Notes under the pieces: generated by a model | What the model saw: the letters and a program-made list of their open reading frames with translations, nothing else | Told to the model about the DNA's origin: nothing | Database searches by the model: none | In this document: positions 18,596 to 27,700 of the stretch, piece after piece | Layout of the letters: every line of letters begins with the position of its first letter | Position numbering within the stretch: the first letter of the stretch is position 1 | Source of the DNA: Maribacter vaceletii | GTDB taxonomy: Bacteria > Bacteroidota > Bacteroidia > Flavobacteriales > Flavobacteriaceae | NCBI RefSeq assembly: GCF_003634105.1 | Contig: NZ_RBIQ01000007.1 | Span: forward strand, 62,001-126,000 | Length of the DNA: 64,000 nucleotides | Direction of reading: 5' to 3' | Translations under genes and position numbers: made by a program

Positions 18596-20611
18596 ATGAA
18601 TCCATTATTATCTCCTTTTGATACTGCTCCTTTCTCTACTATAGAAAACAAACATTTTAAACCTGCTTTTTTACAGGCAATGAAAGATGCTAGAGCAGAG
18701 ATTGATACCATTACAGGAAATTCTGAATCTCCGAGTTTTGAAAACACTATTGAAGCTTTAGAGTTTTCTGGACAACAATTAGACAGAATATCTAGTGTAT
18801 TTTTTAACCTGAATTCTGCAGAAACTAATGAAGAAATTCAGAAAATAGCACAAGAAATCTCTCCTCTTTTATCTGAATTTGGGAATGATATTACGCTTAA
18901 TAAAGATTTATTCCTTAGAGTTAAAGCGGTATATGACCAAAAAGAGACACTAACACTAAGTACAGAACAACAAACTTTATTAGACAAAAGATATAAGGCA
19001 TTTAGTCGTAATGGTGCTAACCTGCCAGAAGACAAAAAAACCAGGCTTAGAGAGATCGATGCAGCTCTTGCAAAACTAAAATTACAATTTGGTGAAAATA
19101 TTTTAGCAGAAACCAATACCTACCAAAAACACCTTACTAACGAAGCCGATTTAGACGGCTTACCAGATGGTGCTAAAGAAGCTGCTGCGCAATTAGCAAA
19201 ATCTAAAGATTTAGATGGTTGGTTAATTACCTTAGACTACCCAAGCTATATTCCTTTTATGAAATATGCTAGTAACCGTGAGCTACGTAAAGAACTTACT
19301 TTAGCTTTTGGGAGCAAAGGTTTTAAAGGCAATGATTTAGACAACCAGGAAAATGTATTGCAAATTGCAAATCTTAGACATGAGCGTGCTAATCTTTTAG
19401 GATACAAAACACATGCACATTTTGTTTTAGAAGAACGTATGGCAGAAACGCCAGAAAAAGTACAAGCTTTTTTAAGCGAAATATTAGAAAAAGCAAAACC
19501 TGCTGCAGAACGAGAGTTTAAGCAACTAGAAGATTTTGCAAAGGAACTAGATGGTATAGACCAATTACAAAAATGGGATGGCTCTTATTATTCTGAAAAA
19601 TTAAAGCAAAAACTTTTTAATTTGGATGATGAAATTCTAAAGCCATACTTTAAACTAGAGAATGTTATTTCTGGCGTTTTTAAAGTATCTGAAAAACTTT
19701 TTGGCTTACAGTTTGAAGAGGTTTTTGATATAGACACCTATCACGAAGAAGTAAAAACATATAAGGTTTATGATTTAGAAAAGAATTTCATCTCACTTTT
19801 CTATGCAGATTTTCATCCTAGAGCAGGAAAACGTGGTGGTGCTTGGATGACCTCTTTCAAATCACAATACAAAAGAGGCGAAGAAAATGTACGCCCACAT
19901 ATATCTAACGTATGTAACTTTACCAAACCCACTGAAAGCAAACCATCTTTACTAACCTTTAACGAGGTTACTACTCTTTTTCATGAATTTGGTCATGGGC
20001 TACACGGAATGCTCGCAAACACAACCTATCCTAGCTTATCTGGAACATCTGTGTATTGGGATTTTGTAGAATTACCAAGTCAGGTTTTAGAAAACTGGTG
20101 TTATGAAAAAGAAGCTTTAGAGCTTTTTGCTACACATTATGAAACAGGAGAATTAATCCCAATGGATTTGGTTCAAAAAATAAAAGAATCGGCCACTTTT
20201 CAAGAAGGCATGGCAACACTACGCCAATTAAGTTTTGGCTTGTTAGATATGTCTTGGCATGGTTCAGATCCAACAAAAATTACAAATGTAAAAGCACATG
20301 AAACAAAAGCGTTTACTGGAACAAACTTATACCCAGAAACAAAAGAAACGTGTATGAGTACTGCTTTTGCACATATTTTTCAAGGAGGGTATTCTTCTGG
20401 ATATTACAGTTACAAATGGGCAGAGGTTTTAGATGCTGATGCTTTTGCATACTTTAAAGAAAAAGGAATATTTAATAAAGAGGTTGCTACAAAGTTTAAA
20501 GACAATGTACTTTCCCAAGGCGGAACCGAAAACCCAATGGTTTTATACAAACGTTTTAGAGGCGCAGAACCTAAGGTCGAAGCTTTATTAGAGCGTGCTG
20601 GTTTGTTATAA
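18596..20611 (+). CDS. M3 family metallopeptidase (peptidyl-dipeptidase Dcp / oligopeptidase type)
   Basis: 671 residues from the ATG at 18596; an in-frame TTG 27 nt upstream is less likely. There is no signal peptide, so it is probably cytoplasmic. The zinc site is H463-E-F-G-H467 (LFHEFGHGLHGM), with the third ligand probably E492 in YWDFVELPSQ. Other M3 features are FHPRAGKRGGAW and FAHIFQGGYSSGYYSYKWAEVL near the C terminus. Length and motifs fit the Dcp/oligopeptidase A group, which degrades short peptides including cleaved signal peptides. It follows purE by 111 nt with no strong promoter seen. A strong terminator follows. Confidence 0.93.
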   Translation: MNPLLSPFDTAPFSTIENKHFKPAFLQAMKDARAEIDTITGNSESPSFENTIEALEFSGQQLDRISSVFFNLNSAETNEEIQKIAQEISPLLSEFGNDITLNKDLFLRVKAVYDQKETLTLSTEQQTLLDKRYKAFSRNGANLPEDKKTRLREIDAALAKLKLQFGENILAETNTYQKHLTNEADLDGLPDGAKEAAAQLAKSKDLDGWLITLDYPSYIPFMKYASNRELRKELTLAFGSKGFKGNDLDNQENVLQIANLRHERANLLGYKTHAHFVLEERMAETPEKVQAFLSEILEKAKPAAEREFKQLEDFAKELDGIDQLQKWDGSYYSEKLKQKLFNLDDEILKPYFKLENVISGVFKVSEKLFGLQFEEVFDIDTYHEEVKTYKVYDLEKNFISLFYADFHPRAGKRGGAWMTSFKSQYKRGEENVRPHISNVCNFTKPTESKPSLLTFNEVTTLFHEFGHGLHGMLANTTYPSLSGTSVYWDFVELPSQVLENWCYEKEALELFATHYETGELIPMDLVQKIKESATFQEGMATLRQLSFGLLDMSWHGSDPTKITNVKAHETKAFTGTNLYPETKETCMSTAFAHIFQGGYSSGYYSYKWAEVLDADAFAYFKEKGIFNKEVATKFKDNVLSQGGTENPMVLYKRFRGAEPKVEALLERAGLL

Positions 20612-20629
20612 CTAGTTCGTACTAAAAAC

Positions 20630-20668
20630 AAAAAAGCTCCACTAGTAGTACTAGTGGAGCTTTTTTTT
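20630..20668. terminator. Bidirectional terminator
   Basis: A perfect 16-bp stem (20630-20645 with 20651-20666) and a 5-nt loop, flanked by A and T runs. It lies between the M3 peptidase gene (+) and the MORN-repeat gene (-), which are convergent. Confidence 0.92.
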
Positions 20669-20679
20669 ATGCTAAGTTC

Positions 20680-23235
20680 TTATAATAAATCGGTATGATA
20701 AATGTACTCCGTTTTAGAATCTAGTTTATATAAATGCTGTAAACGAATTCCTTTTTCCACTTTTTCAAAAGCTTTATATTCTAAACCATCTTCATTATAT
20801 TGTTCAATAGCAAAAGTAGTATCTGTTCTTATTAAAAAAATATAGCTAGAAGGAGTGTTATAAGATTGTCCTTTTATTTTTACTTTCCCAGCTACTAATT
20901 TACCATTCTCAAATTCTGCTGTTCTTTCTACATTACCCTCATCATCATAACCAATAACTTTTCCCTCTAAACTTTCATTATGCAAATTATAAGTTAAGAC
21001 CTTTTTATCATTTAAATTATACTTAACAATCTCTTTATTTGTTTTACTGGTATGTGTTGTTATAATTTTTCCATCCTTTTTAGTATCTATAGATTTTACT
21101 AAACTCCCATCAACATAAGTATCTTCTTGATACGTATCTGAATATGAATTGTAATTAGTTACTTTTCCTTTATAAGGCTTGCCATTTTTATACGTTATTT
21201 TACTTAGTACTTCATCTCCTTTATAATAAATAGCGTCTCCTTCTGGTTTACCATTAACATAATTTACGGATGACTTTTTAGAACCAGAAGCATTGTAGGT
21301 TACAAAGAGCCCCTCTTTTAAATTGTTCTTATAAGCACCTTTTTCTAGCACACTAGAATTATAATCATACTTTTCATAATTACCATTTTTCTTTCCCTCT
21401 TTTATAGTATACAAGACTCTATTTTTTGCATCAAAAGTAGTACCGTTATATAATTCCCCATTTTTAAAAGTAGCTTTAGCAATTAACTTTCCATCTTTAT
21501 CAAAAAATTTAGCATCTTTAGAACTATCTATATCTTTTACTACTACATATTCATAGCCTTTTTTATCATAATTATAAACCCTTTCATAAGTTAAAGCACT
21601 AATTAACTTTCCGTTTTTTATTTCTTCTACTTCTTTTATTTGGTCAGATTCGTAGAAAAACTCATAACGCTTTCCTTCTTTTGTTACAAAATCATAAGTA
21701 CCAATTTTCTCTCCTTTCTCATTAAAATATACCCCTAGAACTGGTTTGTAATTTTTAAAAACTGTATTACTTTGCGCCTTTCCATTACTATAAAATCTTA
21801 TTTCTTTTTCTTTATTATAACCGCTAGAATCATACCCCTCAATTGCTTTATAATAAGCATCATTATTACCTTTTCTTAAAGTAGTTACTTTTATTTTTCT
21901 TCCTGCTTTATATTCTTCTATTCTATCATAAACACCATTATAATAACTATACTTAACACCATCTTCTGGAGATCCGTAAGACCCACTTCTTAATGTTAAG
22001 GTACCCAAAACCTTTCCTTTTTTATCGTAATACGTTTGTAAATCATTTTTTGAAACCATGAATTTAATCTTAGTTTCTGGGTAGTATTTTATCTCTTCAA
22101 TTAAATCTCCGTCTACATAGGTTATTTTAGAATCTCTGTTATATTGTATTCCATTATAAGGTTTGTAATTTTTATAACTTAAACGTGATTTTTCTTTCCC
22201 TTCTTCATCATAAAAAACATCTAACAACTTAACACCATCTTTATAGGTGAAATGGGATTTTATTTTTCCATTCTTATACTTTTCTGTAGACTCTACAATT
22301 TTCCCTTCTTCATAAACAGTGCTATAAGAAAGCCAATCTTCTTCCTTTTTATCTTCTTTTTTGGAGTATGAATAATTAGATTTAAAAGTATATTGTGTCC
22401 CATTATTAGGGCTCAAATAAGAATTTATCATAGTATAGGTTAAAGAACCCAATTCTTCCCCTTTAGTAGTATAATAAACTGTTTTATAGCTTGGTTCCGA
22501 AATAAATTTTTCTCTTATATTTCCGCTTTTATAATATACAGATTTACCTAGCACAGCTCCTCCTTTAGAATAATATTGTATACTAGATATAGAAAATGGA
22601 TTGTAATTATAATACACCTCTATACCTGCTTTATTTCCGTTAGATAAATATTTAGATTCTCCTAAGAGCTCTCCTTTTTTATCATAATACTTCGTGTATT
22701 TTTTTTTGTGTTCCTTATCTAAATACTCTTCGTATCGCAATCCATTTAAATCTCCATTATGATATGTTCTCTTAAAACCATCTTCAATTTCTTTAAAATA
22801 AATATAATAAGAACTGTAGTTTAAATTTGTTTCCCCACTTACATATTTGCCATTCTTATAGGTAGAAATTATCTTTTTATCTTGTATATAACTTATATAT
22901 TCTCCATCTAACTTATTATTTTTATAAGTACCCTCCTGGTAAGCTTTTCCATTTTCTTTATACCAAGTAACCTTACCTTCCCAAAAGTCTTTATCAACAT
23001 ATTTAGATAAAGCATTCATTTGTAAAATACCAGACTTGTAATAATCTTTTACTCTAAAAAAATCTCCTTCTGCTTTTACAGGTGGTCTATAATAACTTGC
23101 ATTTTCTTGTGTAGTTTTCTTCCATTTAGAGTCATACCACAAAGTATCTTGCTGGGCTACTATATTAGTAGTACTATATAATACTACTGCTACAACTATT
23201 ATTAATTGTTTTAAACTCTTTACTACCTTCATCAT
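20680..23235 (-). CDS. Large exported MORN-type (YwqK-like) repeat protein
   Basis: About 851 residues from the first ATG at 23235 (a second ATG follows at 23232; an upstream in-frame TTG at 23253 overlaps the promoter box and is unlikely). The signal peptide is KQLIIVVAVVLYSTTNIVAQ. Nearly all of the mature protein is tandem copies of a repeat of about 20-25 residues such as YYDKKGELLGESKYLSNG or YKNGKIKSHFTYKDG, the MORN_2/YwqK type also annotated as the 'YwqK family antitoxin'. It ends without an obvious sorting domain. Such repeats form extended beta surfaces, probably for protein or lipid contact. No toxin gene adjoins it, so an antitoxin role is not supported. Its promoter carries dyad 1 of the proposed regulon. 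Confidence 0.8.
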   Translation of the reverse strand: MMKVVKSLKQLIIVVAVVLYSTTNIVAQQDTLWYDSKWKKTTQENASYYRPPVKAEGDFFRVKDYYKSGILQMNALSKYVDKDFWEGKVTWYKENGKAYQEGTYKNNKLDGEYISYIQDKKIISTYKNGKYVSGETNLNYSSYYIYFKEIEDGFKRTYHNGDLNGLRYEEYLDKEHKKKYTKYYDKKGELLGESKYLSNGNKAGIEVYYNYNPFSISSIQYYSKGGAVLGKSVYYKSGNIREKFISEPSYKTVYYTTKGEELGSLTYTMINSYLSPNNGTQYTFKSNYSYSKKEDKKEEDWLSYSTVYEEGKIVESTEKYKNGKIKSHFTYKDGVKLLDVFYDEEGKEKSRLSYKNYKPYNGIQYNRDSKITYVDGDLIEEIKYYPETKIKFMVSKNDLQTYYDKKGKVLGTLTLRSGSYGSPEDGVKYSYYNGVYDRIEEYKAGRKIKVTTLRKGNNDAYYKAIEGYDSSGYNKEKEIRFYSNGKAQSNTVFKNYKPVLGVYFNEKGEKIGTYDFVTKEGKRYEFFYESDQIKEVEEIKNGKLISALTYERVYNYDKKGYEYVVVKDIDSSKDAKFFDKDGKLIAKATFKNGELYNGTTFDAKNRVLYTIKEGKKNGNYEKYDYNSSVLEKGAYKNNLKEGLFVTYNASGSKKSSVNYVNGKPEGDAIYYKGDEVLSKITYKNGKPYKGKVTNYNSYSDTYQEDTYVDGSLVKSIDTKKDGKIITTHTSKTNKEIVKYNLNDKKVLTYNLHNESLEGKVIGYDDEGNVERTAEFENGKLVAGKVKIKGQSYNTPSSYIFLIRTDTTFAIEQYNEDGLEYKAFEKVEKGIRLQHLYKLDSKTEYIYHTDLL

Positions 23236-23250
23236 GTAATTTATTTTTAA

Positions 23251-23305
23251 CAAAAGTATTCCTAAAAAATACGTTAAGCATCCCTGTATTTAGGGATTTT
23301 ATAAA
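23251..23305 (-). promoter_or_regulatory. Promoter with dyad operator 1 (MORN-repeat gene)
   Basis: On the minus strand: an A/T-rich box TTTATAAAA (23305-23297), the dyad TCCCT-N6-AGGGA (23296-23281), exactly 22 nt, then TACTTTTG (23258-23251), a full match to the -7 consensus. No TTG is present at -33, as expected for an activator-dependent promoter. The same plan occurs at 23390-23444 and 32402-32456. Confidence 0.7.
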
Positions 23306-23306
23306 A

Positions 23307-23345
23307 GTATAACTATAAAACAGTAGCTCTATTTTATAGTTATAC
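23307..23345. repeat. Perfect 14-bp inverted repeat in divergent promoter region
   Basis: GTATAACTATAAAA at 23307-23320 is the exact reverse complement of 23332-23345, with an 11-nt loop. It is AT-rich with no T tail in either direction, so it is not a standard terminator. It lies between the two divergent dyad promoters and may bind a regulator or form a hairpin. Confidence 0.75.
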
Positions 23346-23389
23346 AATTTTATTACTAAACCTACCGTTTTAAAAAACCTATATAGTTG

Positions 23390-23444
23390 TAATTAAAAAC
23401 CCTATTTACAGGTATCATTAAATTATAAATGCTGAATAAATTTG
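23390..23444 (+). promoter_or_regulatory. Promoter with dyad operator 3 (metzincin gene)
   Basis: A/T-rich TAATTAAAA (23390-23398), the dyad ACCCT-N6-AGGTA (23399-23414), 22 nt, then TAAATTTG (23437-23444), a full -7 match, 17 nt before the ATG. The spacing is identical to the two minus-strand copies; the outer dyad base differs. Confidence 0.6.
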
Positions 23445-23461
23445 AGCCCAAATAAAAAAAT

Positions 23462-24457
23462 ATGAAAAAAATTATTATTCCAATTTTTTCTTTATTAATC
23501 TTTTCATGTAGTAAAGATTCTACTAATGAGTCTAATGATATAGGTAATAACAATCCAGAATTTACAGCTAATCAAAGTTTTAGTATCGAAGAACATTCTG
23601 CTTTTGAAAGCAGTATTGGTACTATTAAAGCTATAGATAAAGATAATGATGCGCTAACCTATACGATACAATCTGAAGCCGATTTAATAATAAATGAAAA
23701 CACCGGAGAAATTACTATAGGCGAGAATACCATATTAGATTTTGAAACTACGCCAAGTATTTCTGCTACCATATCTGTTTTTGATGGTACTACTATTGTA
23801 GATGAAGATATTACTATTACTCTAGAAAATATTGAGGAATATGCTGTTTTAACCGCAGAACAAAAAGAGCTTGTAGATTATTTTAGATATTTAACTTTAT
23901 GGGAAGACTCTAACACCTTAAGCGCTATTCAAAAATGGGGAGCACCAATGAAAATTTTTCTAGACGGTACTATAAGCTCAGACTACCGTGCAACGGTACA
24001 AAGTGTATTAGACCAGTATAACACCTTATTTAATTTAGGAGAATTCTCAATTACTATTGTAGATACCAAAGCAGAGTCTAACGCCCATTTATATTACGGA
24101 GAAGCCCAAGAAATAGAGGCTCTATGGCCAGATATGTATGAGATTATTGAAGGTAAAGCGTATCATGGATATGCTATAAGTTCTGGAACTGGCCTTGCTC
24201 TTAATAATTCTAGAATTTGGATATCTAGTCCAATAGAAACTTTACTAAAACATGAAATAGGACACTCCTTAGGTCTTGGTCACTCAAATAAATGTGATGA
24301 GGAAAAGAGCTTTTTATGCTCTACTATAAGTCCAAATAACGACTTTTTAGATGTAGAAAAAGAAATTATACGTTTTCTTTACCATGAAGATATGGTTCCT
24401 GGAACAACTGCAGAAGAATTAAACAATGCTGTTGGGAATCTAATTTTATTAAGGTAA
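23462..24457 (+). CDS. Lipoprotein with cadherin-like domain and metzincin-type zinc protease motif
   Basis: 331 residues. The lipobox is LLIFSC with Cys16, predicting an envelope lipoprotein. Residues of about 35-125 form a cadherin-like domain (IGTIKAIDKDNDALTYTI, NTGEITIG, ILDFETTPS). The C-terminal half has H264-E-I-G-H268-S-L-G271-L-G-H274, the complete HExxHxxGxxH zinc motif of metzincins such as matrixins. The usual Met-turn is not intact: the corresponding segment reads LCSTISPNNDFLDVEKEI, with Ile where Met is normal. Catalysis is likely but unproven. It is divergent from the MORN-repeat gene and shares its dyad-type promoter. Confidence 0.75.
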   Translation: MKKIIIPIFSLLIFSCSKDSTNESNDIGNNNPEFTANQSFSIEEHSAFESSIGTIKAIDKDNDALTYTIQSEADLIINENTGEITIGENTILDFETTPSISATISVFDGTTIVDEDITITLENIEEYAVLTAEQKELVDYFRYLTLWEDSNTLSAIQKWGAPMKIFLDGTISSDYRATVQSVLDQYNTLFNLGEFSITIVDTKAESNAHLYYGEAQEIEALWPDMYEIIEGKAYHGYAISSGTGLALNNSRIWISSPIETLLKHEIGHSLGLGHSNKCDEEKSFLCSTISPNNDFLDVEKEIIRFLYHEDMVPGTTAEELNNAVGNLILLR

Positions 24458-24774
24458 ATAACCACGTAGCGTATAAATTTTGATTATCAAGTAAGCATTC
24501 TTACAAGAATGTTATTCTTCATAAAATAATAAGTTATAAATAGGCAGATGCGTTACATGTATTTGTCTATTTTATTTTAAATAAATTTAGATTCACTTTT
24601 AAAATAAAAAACTAAGATTCCCAATAAAACAAGGGGGTTTTAAATATTTGTCGTTGCTCTAATTTATTTATCATTTACAATAAAATATAAATTTATTTGA
24701 TATATTGTAGTTTAAAACATACAAGATAATGGGTTTTTTCCCAAAAAATATTCTTTGTAAAAAAACTAACAGTT
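24458..24774. other. Intergenic stretch before the PAS kinase
   Basis: 317 nt, very AT-rich, with no convincing ORF. It holds a weak terminator-like hairpin at 24539-24571. At 24730-24743 there is a small dyad, TGGG-N6-CCCA, about 30 nt before the kinase TTG start. No clean TAnnTTTG promoter was found, so the kinase promoter remains unassigned. Confidence 0.6.
24539..24580 (+). terminator. Possible terminator of the metzincin gene
   Basis: AATAGGCAGAT (24539-24549) pairs with ATTTGTCTATT (24561-24571), including two G-U pairs. The loop is 11 nt, followed by TTATTTTAA. It is 82 nt beyond the stop and weak. Confidence 0.4.
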
Positions 24775-27700
24775 TTGAATAATAGCAAATTTGATATTAA
24801 CCAAACCCTAGAGCTGTTAGAAAACACTAACAAAGTAGCACATATTGGTATATTCCAATTTGATGTTAACACAAAAAAAATTTACTGGAATAATGTATTA
24901 AAATCAATATATGAGGTTTCGGAGGATTTTATCCCAACATTAGACAATATTTTTAATTTTATAAAAGACCCCAAACAAAAAGAGCTTTTCTGCAATATAC
25001 ACGCCAATGCCTTAAAACTTAAAAAGTCATTTGTTTTAGAACATGATATAAGAACTGCAAAAAGAAATAATAAATACTTACAAGTATCTGGCCAACCAGT
25101 ATTTGAAAAAGATAATTGCATAAAAATTCTTGGCACTATAATAGACCTGACAGAATCTAAAAAATCTAAATTAAGCTTAACTAAAACAAACCAGCAACTA
25201 AAAACTGCCGAAATATTAGCAAAATTAGGTTCCTGGAATTGGGACTTAATTACAAATGAATTAAAATGGTCAGATAATTTATATACTATCTTTAACCATA
25301 ACAAAAACACTCCAGTTACTTATGAAGTGTATTTAGATTATATCTATAAAGAAGACAAAGAACATGTAACCAAAAAATTTGAAGACGCAATAGCTCATAA
25401 AAAATATAATAACTCTACCTATCGTATTCAACTAAAAAACGGCGCTATTAAAACCCTTAAATCCGCTGGTAAAGTCATAACAAACAGTAAAGGAGAAATC
25501 CTTAATATTGTTGGTTCTTGCCAAGATATAACGCAAGAACTAGCTGAAAAAAAAGAGCTACTTCAAAAAAATAAACAACTACAACAAACTGAAAATATTA
25601 CAGCAGTAGGTTGTTATAAATTAATTTTAGAAAATGAGGAGTTTAGTTGGACAAATAACATGTACAAAATTTTTGATATTGAACATGGCACCAAAACTAA
25701 CCTAGAACTACTATTTAACCTAATACATCCTGAGGACAGAGATTATATTAAATCTAAGTTAGATGAAATAAAAGAAGAAAAAAAATCTATAACATTTACG
25801 CATCGCATTATAGTAAAGGATGCAACTGTTAAAACAGTGAAAATTGTTTCAGACACAATAACAAACAGTAAAGGAAAGGTTGTAGAAATTTATGGCACTT
25901 GCCAAGATATTACCGATAAACTAAACTCAAAAATAAAGTTACATCAAACCAATAAGCAATTAAATTTAACTGAAAAAGTAGCAAAAGCTGGTTCTTGGCA
26001 ATGGAATATAGAAAAAGATGAATTTAAATGGACCAATAATTTATACAAAATATTAGGCATAAAGGTTGGTACAAAAATTAGTTTTGAATTAATCAATGCA
26101 AATACGCATCCAGAGGATAGGGAACCTGTAAAAAAAGCTATTCAAAAAATATTAGAAACCAATAAGGCCAGTACATTTACGCATCGCATATTACAAAAAA
26201 ACGGGACCTATACAACCCTAGAAGTTATTGCAGAACCTATTACTAATAAAAAAGGGAAAGCTGTAGAACTAATTGGTAGTATTAGAGACATTACAAATAA
26301 TTTAAGTATAGAACAAGAATTACTAGAAGCTAATGAGTTATTGCATTTTGCAGAGCAATTAACTAATATGGGATTTTGGAGATACAAGCCAAACACTAAT
26401 GCTGTTTTTTGGTCAGAGAATCTCTATAAAATGTTTGAGCATCCCAAAGAAGAGAAGTTATCTTTTGAATCTTATTTTAATTGCATTCATCCAGAAGACC
26501 AAGAGTTTGTTAAAGAAAAAATTAACCAATCAATTAATGACAATAAATTTTATGATTTTATGCATAGAATCATAGTAAATTGTGGTGAAATAAGAATTCT
26601 TCAAATTACTGGTAAGATATCAATAAATAAATATGACGGGGTATTAGAATTACTTGGCACATGTTTAGACATTACAGAAAGTGAAACTATAAATATAGAA
26701 TTAACTCAAAAAAACCAACAATTACGTATTGCAGAAAAAATGACTAGAATTGGGAACTGGCAATGGAATCCAAAAACCAATACTGTGATATGGTCCGATA
26801 ATATGTATAACATTTATGAGCATGATAAAAACGAACCTGTAAAATATGAAACCTATATAAGTTACGTTTATGAGGAAGATAAAAGCACTGTAATATCGAA
26901 CCTTAAAGCAGGAATGCAAGATGGAAATTTTAGAAATGCAACGTATAGAATACAATTAAAAAACGGAAAAATAAAAACCCTAAAAACGGTTGGTAAAATC
27001 ATAACCAATAAAGATGGTGATGTTATAGAAATGTTAGGAACTTGCCAAGATGTAACAGAAAGAATACAAAAAGAAATAGAGTTAACGCAAAAAAACCAAC
27101 AGTTTAATTTTGCTGAAAAAATAGCAGACCTAGGTTCTTGGCAATGGGATATAATTAAAAATGAAATTATATGGTCTGATAACCATTATAGAATATTTGG
27201 TATTGAAATTGGCACACCAATAAATCTTGATCTTTTTTATTCCTATATACATCCAGAAGACTTTGATTATGTTAAAAAAAATGAGGCACAAATACTTACA
27301 GAAAAAGAGTTCAGTAAAACTAGATATCGTATTCTACTAGATAATGGCCAAGTAAAAACCTTAGAAGTAATAGGGTATGCAAGCACAAATGGAGAAGGAG
27401 ATATTACAAACCTTATAGGCACTACACAAGATATTACTACAAGGATACAAGCCAAACAAGAGTTATTAGAAAAGAATCAATTACTAGCTGTTGCAGAAAA
27501 TATTTCTGAAATGGGGTCGTGGGAATGGGATCCAATAACTAAAGAATTTACTTGGTCCGATAATTTGTATGAAATTATTGGGTTTGAAAAAGGTTCTAGA
27601 ATAACATTTAAAAAGTATTTATCAAGAATTCCGGAAGAAGAACATGAAATAATATATAAACATGCACAACTTTCCGTTGCCAATAAAAACTTTCAAAAAT

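Noticed and set aside
20680-23235. YwqK label read as a toxin-antitoxin system
   Set aside because: There is no adjacent toxin gene, the protein is exported and very large, and the label comes from the repeat type alone.
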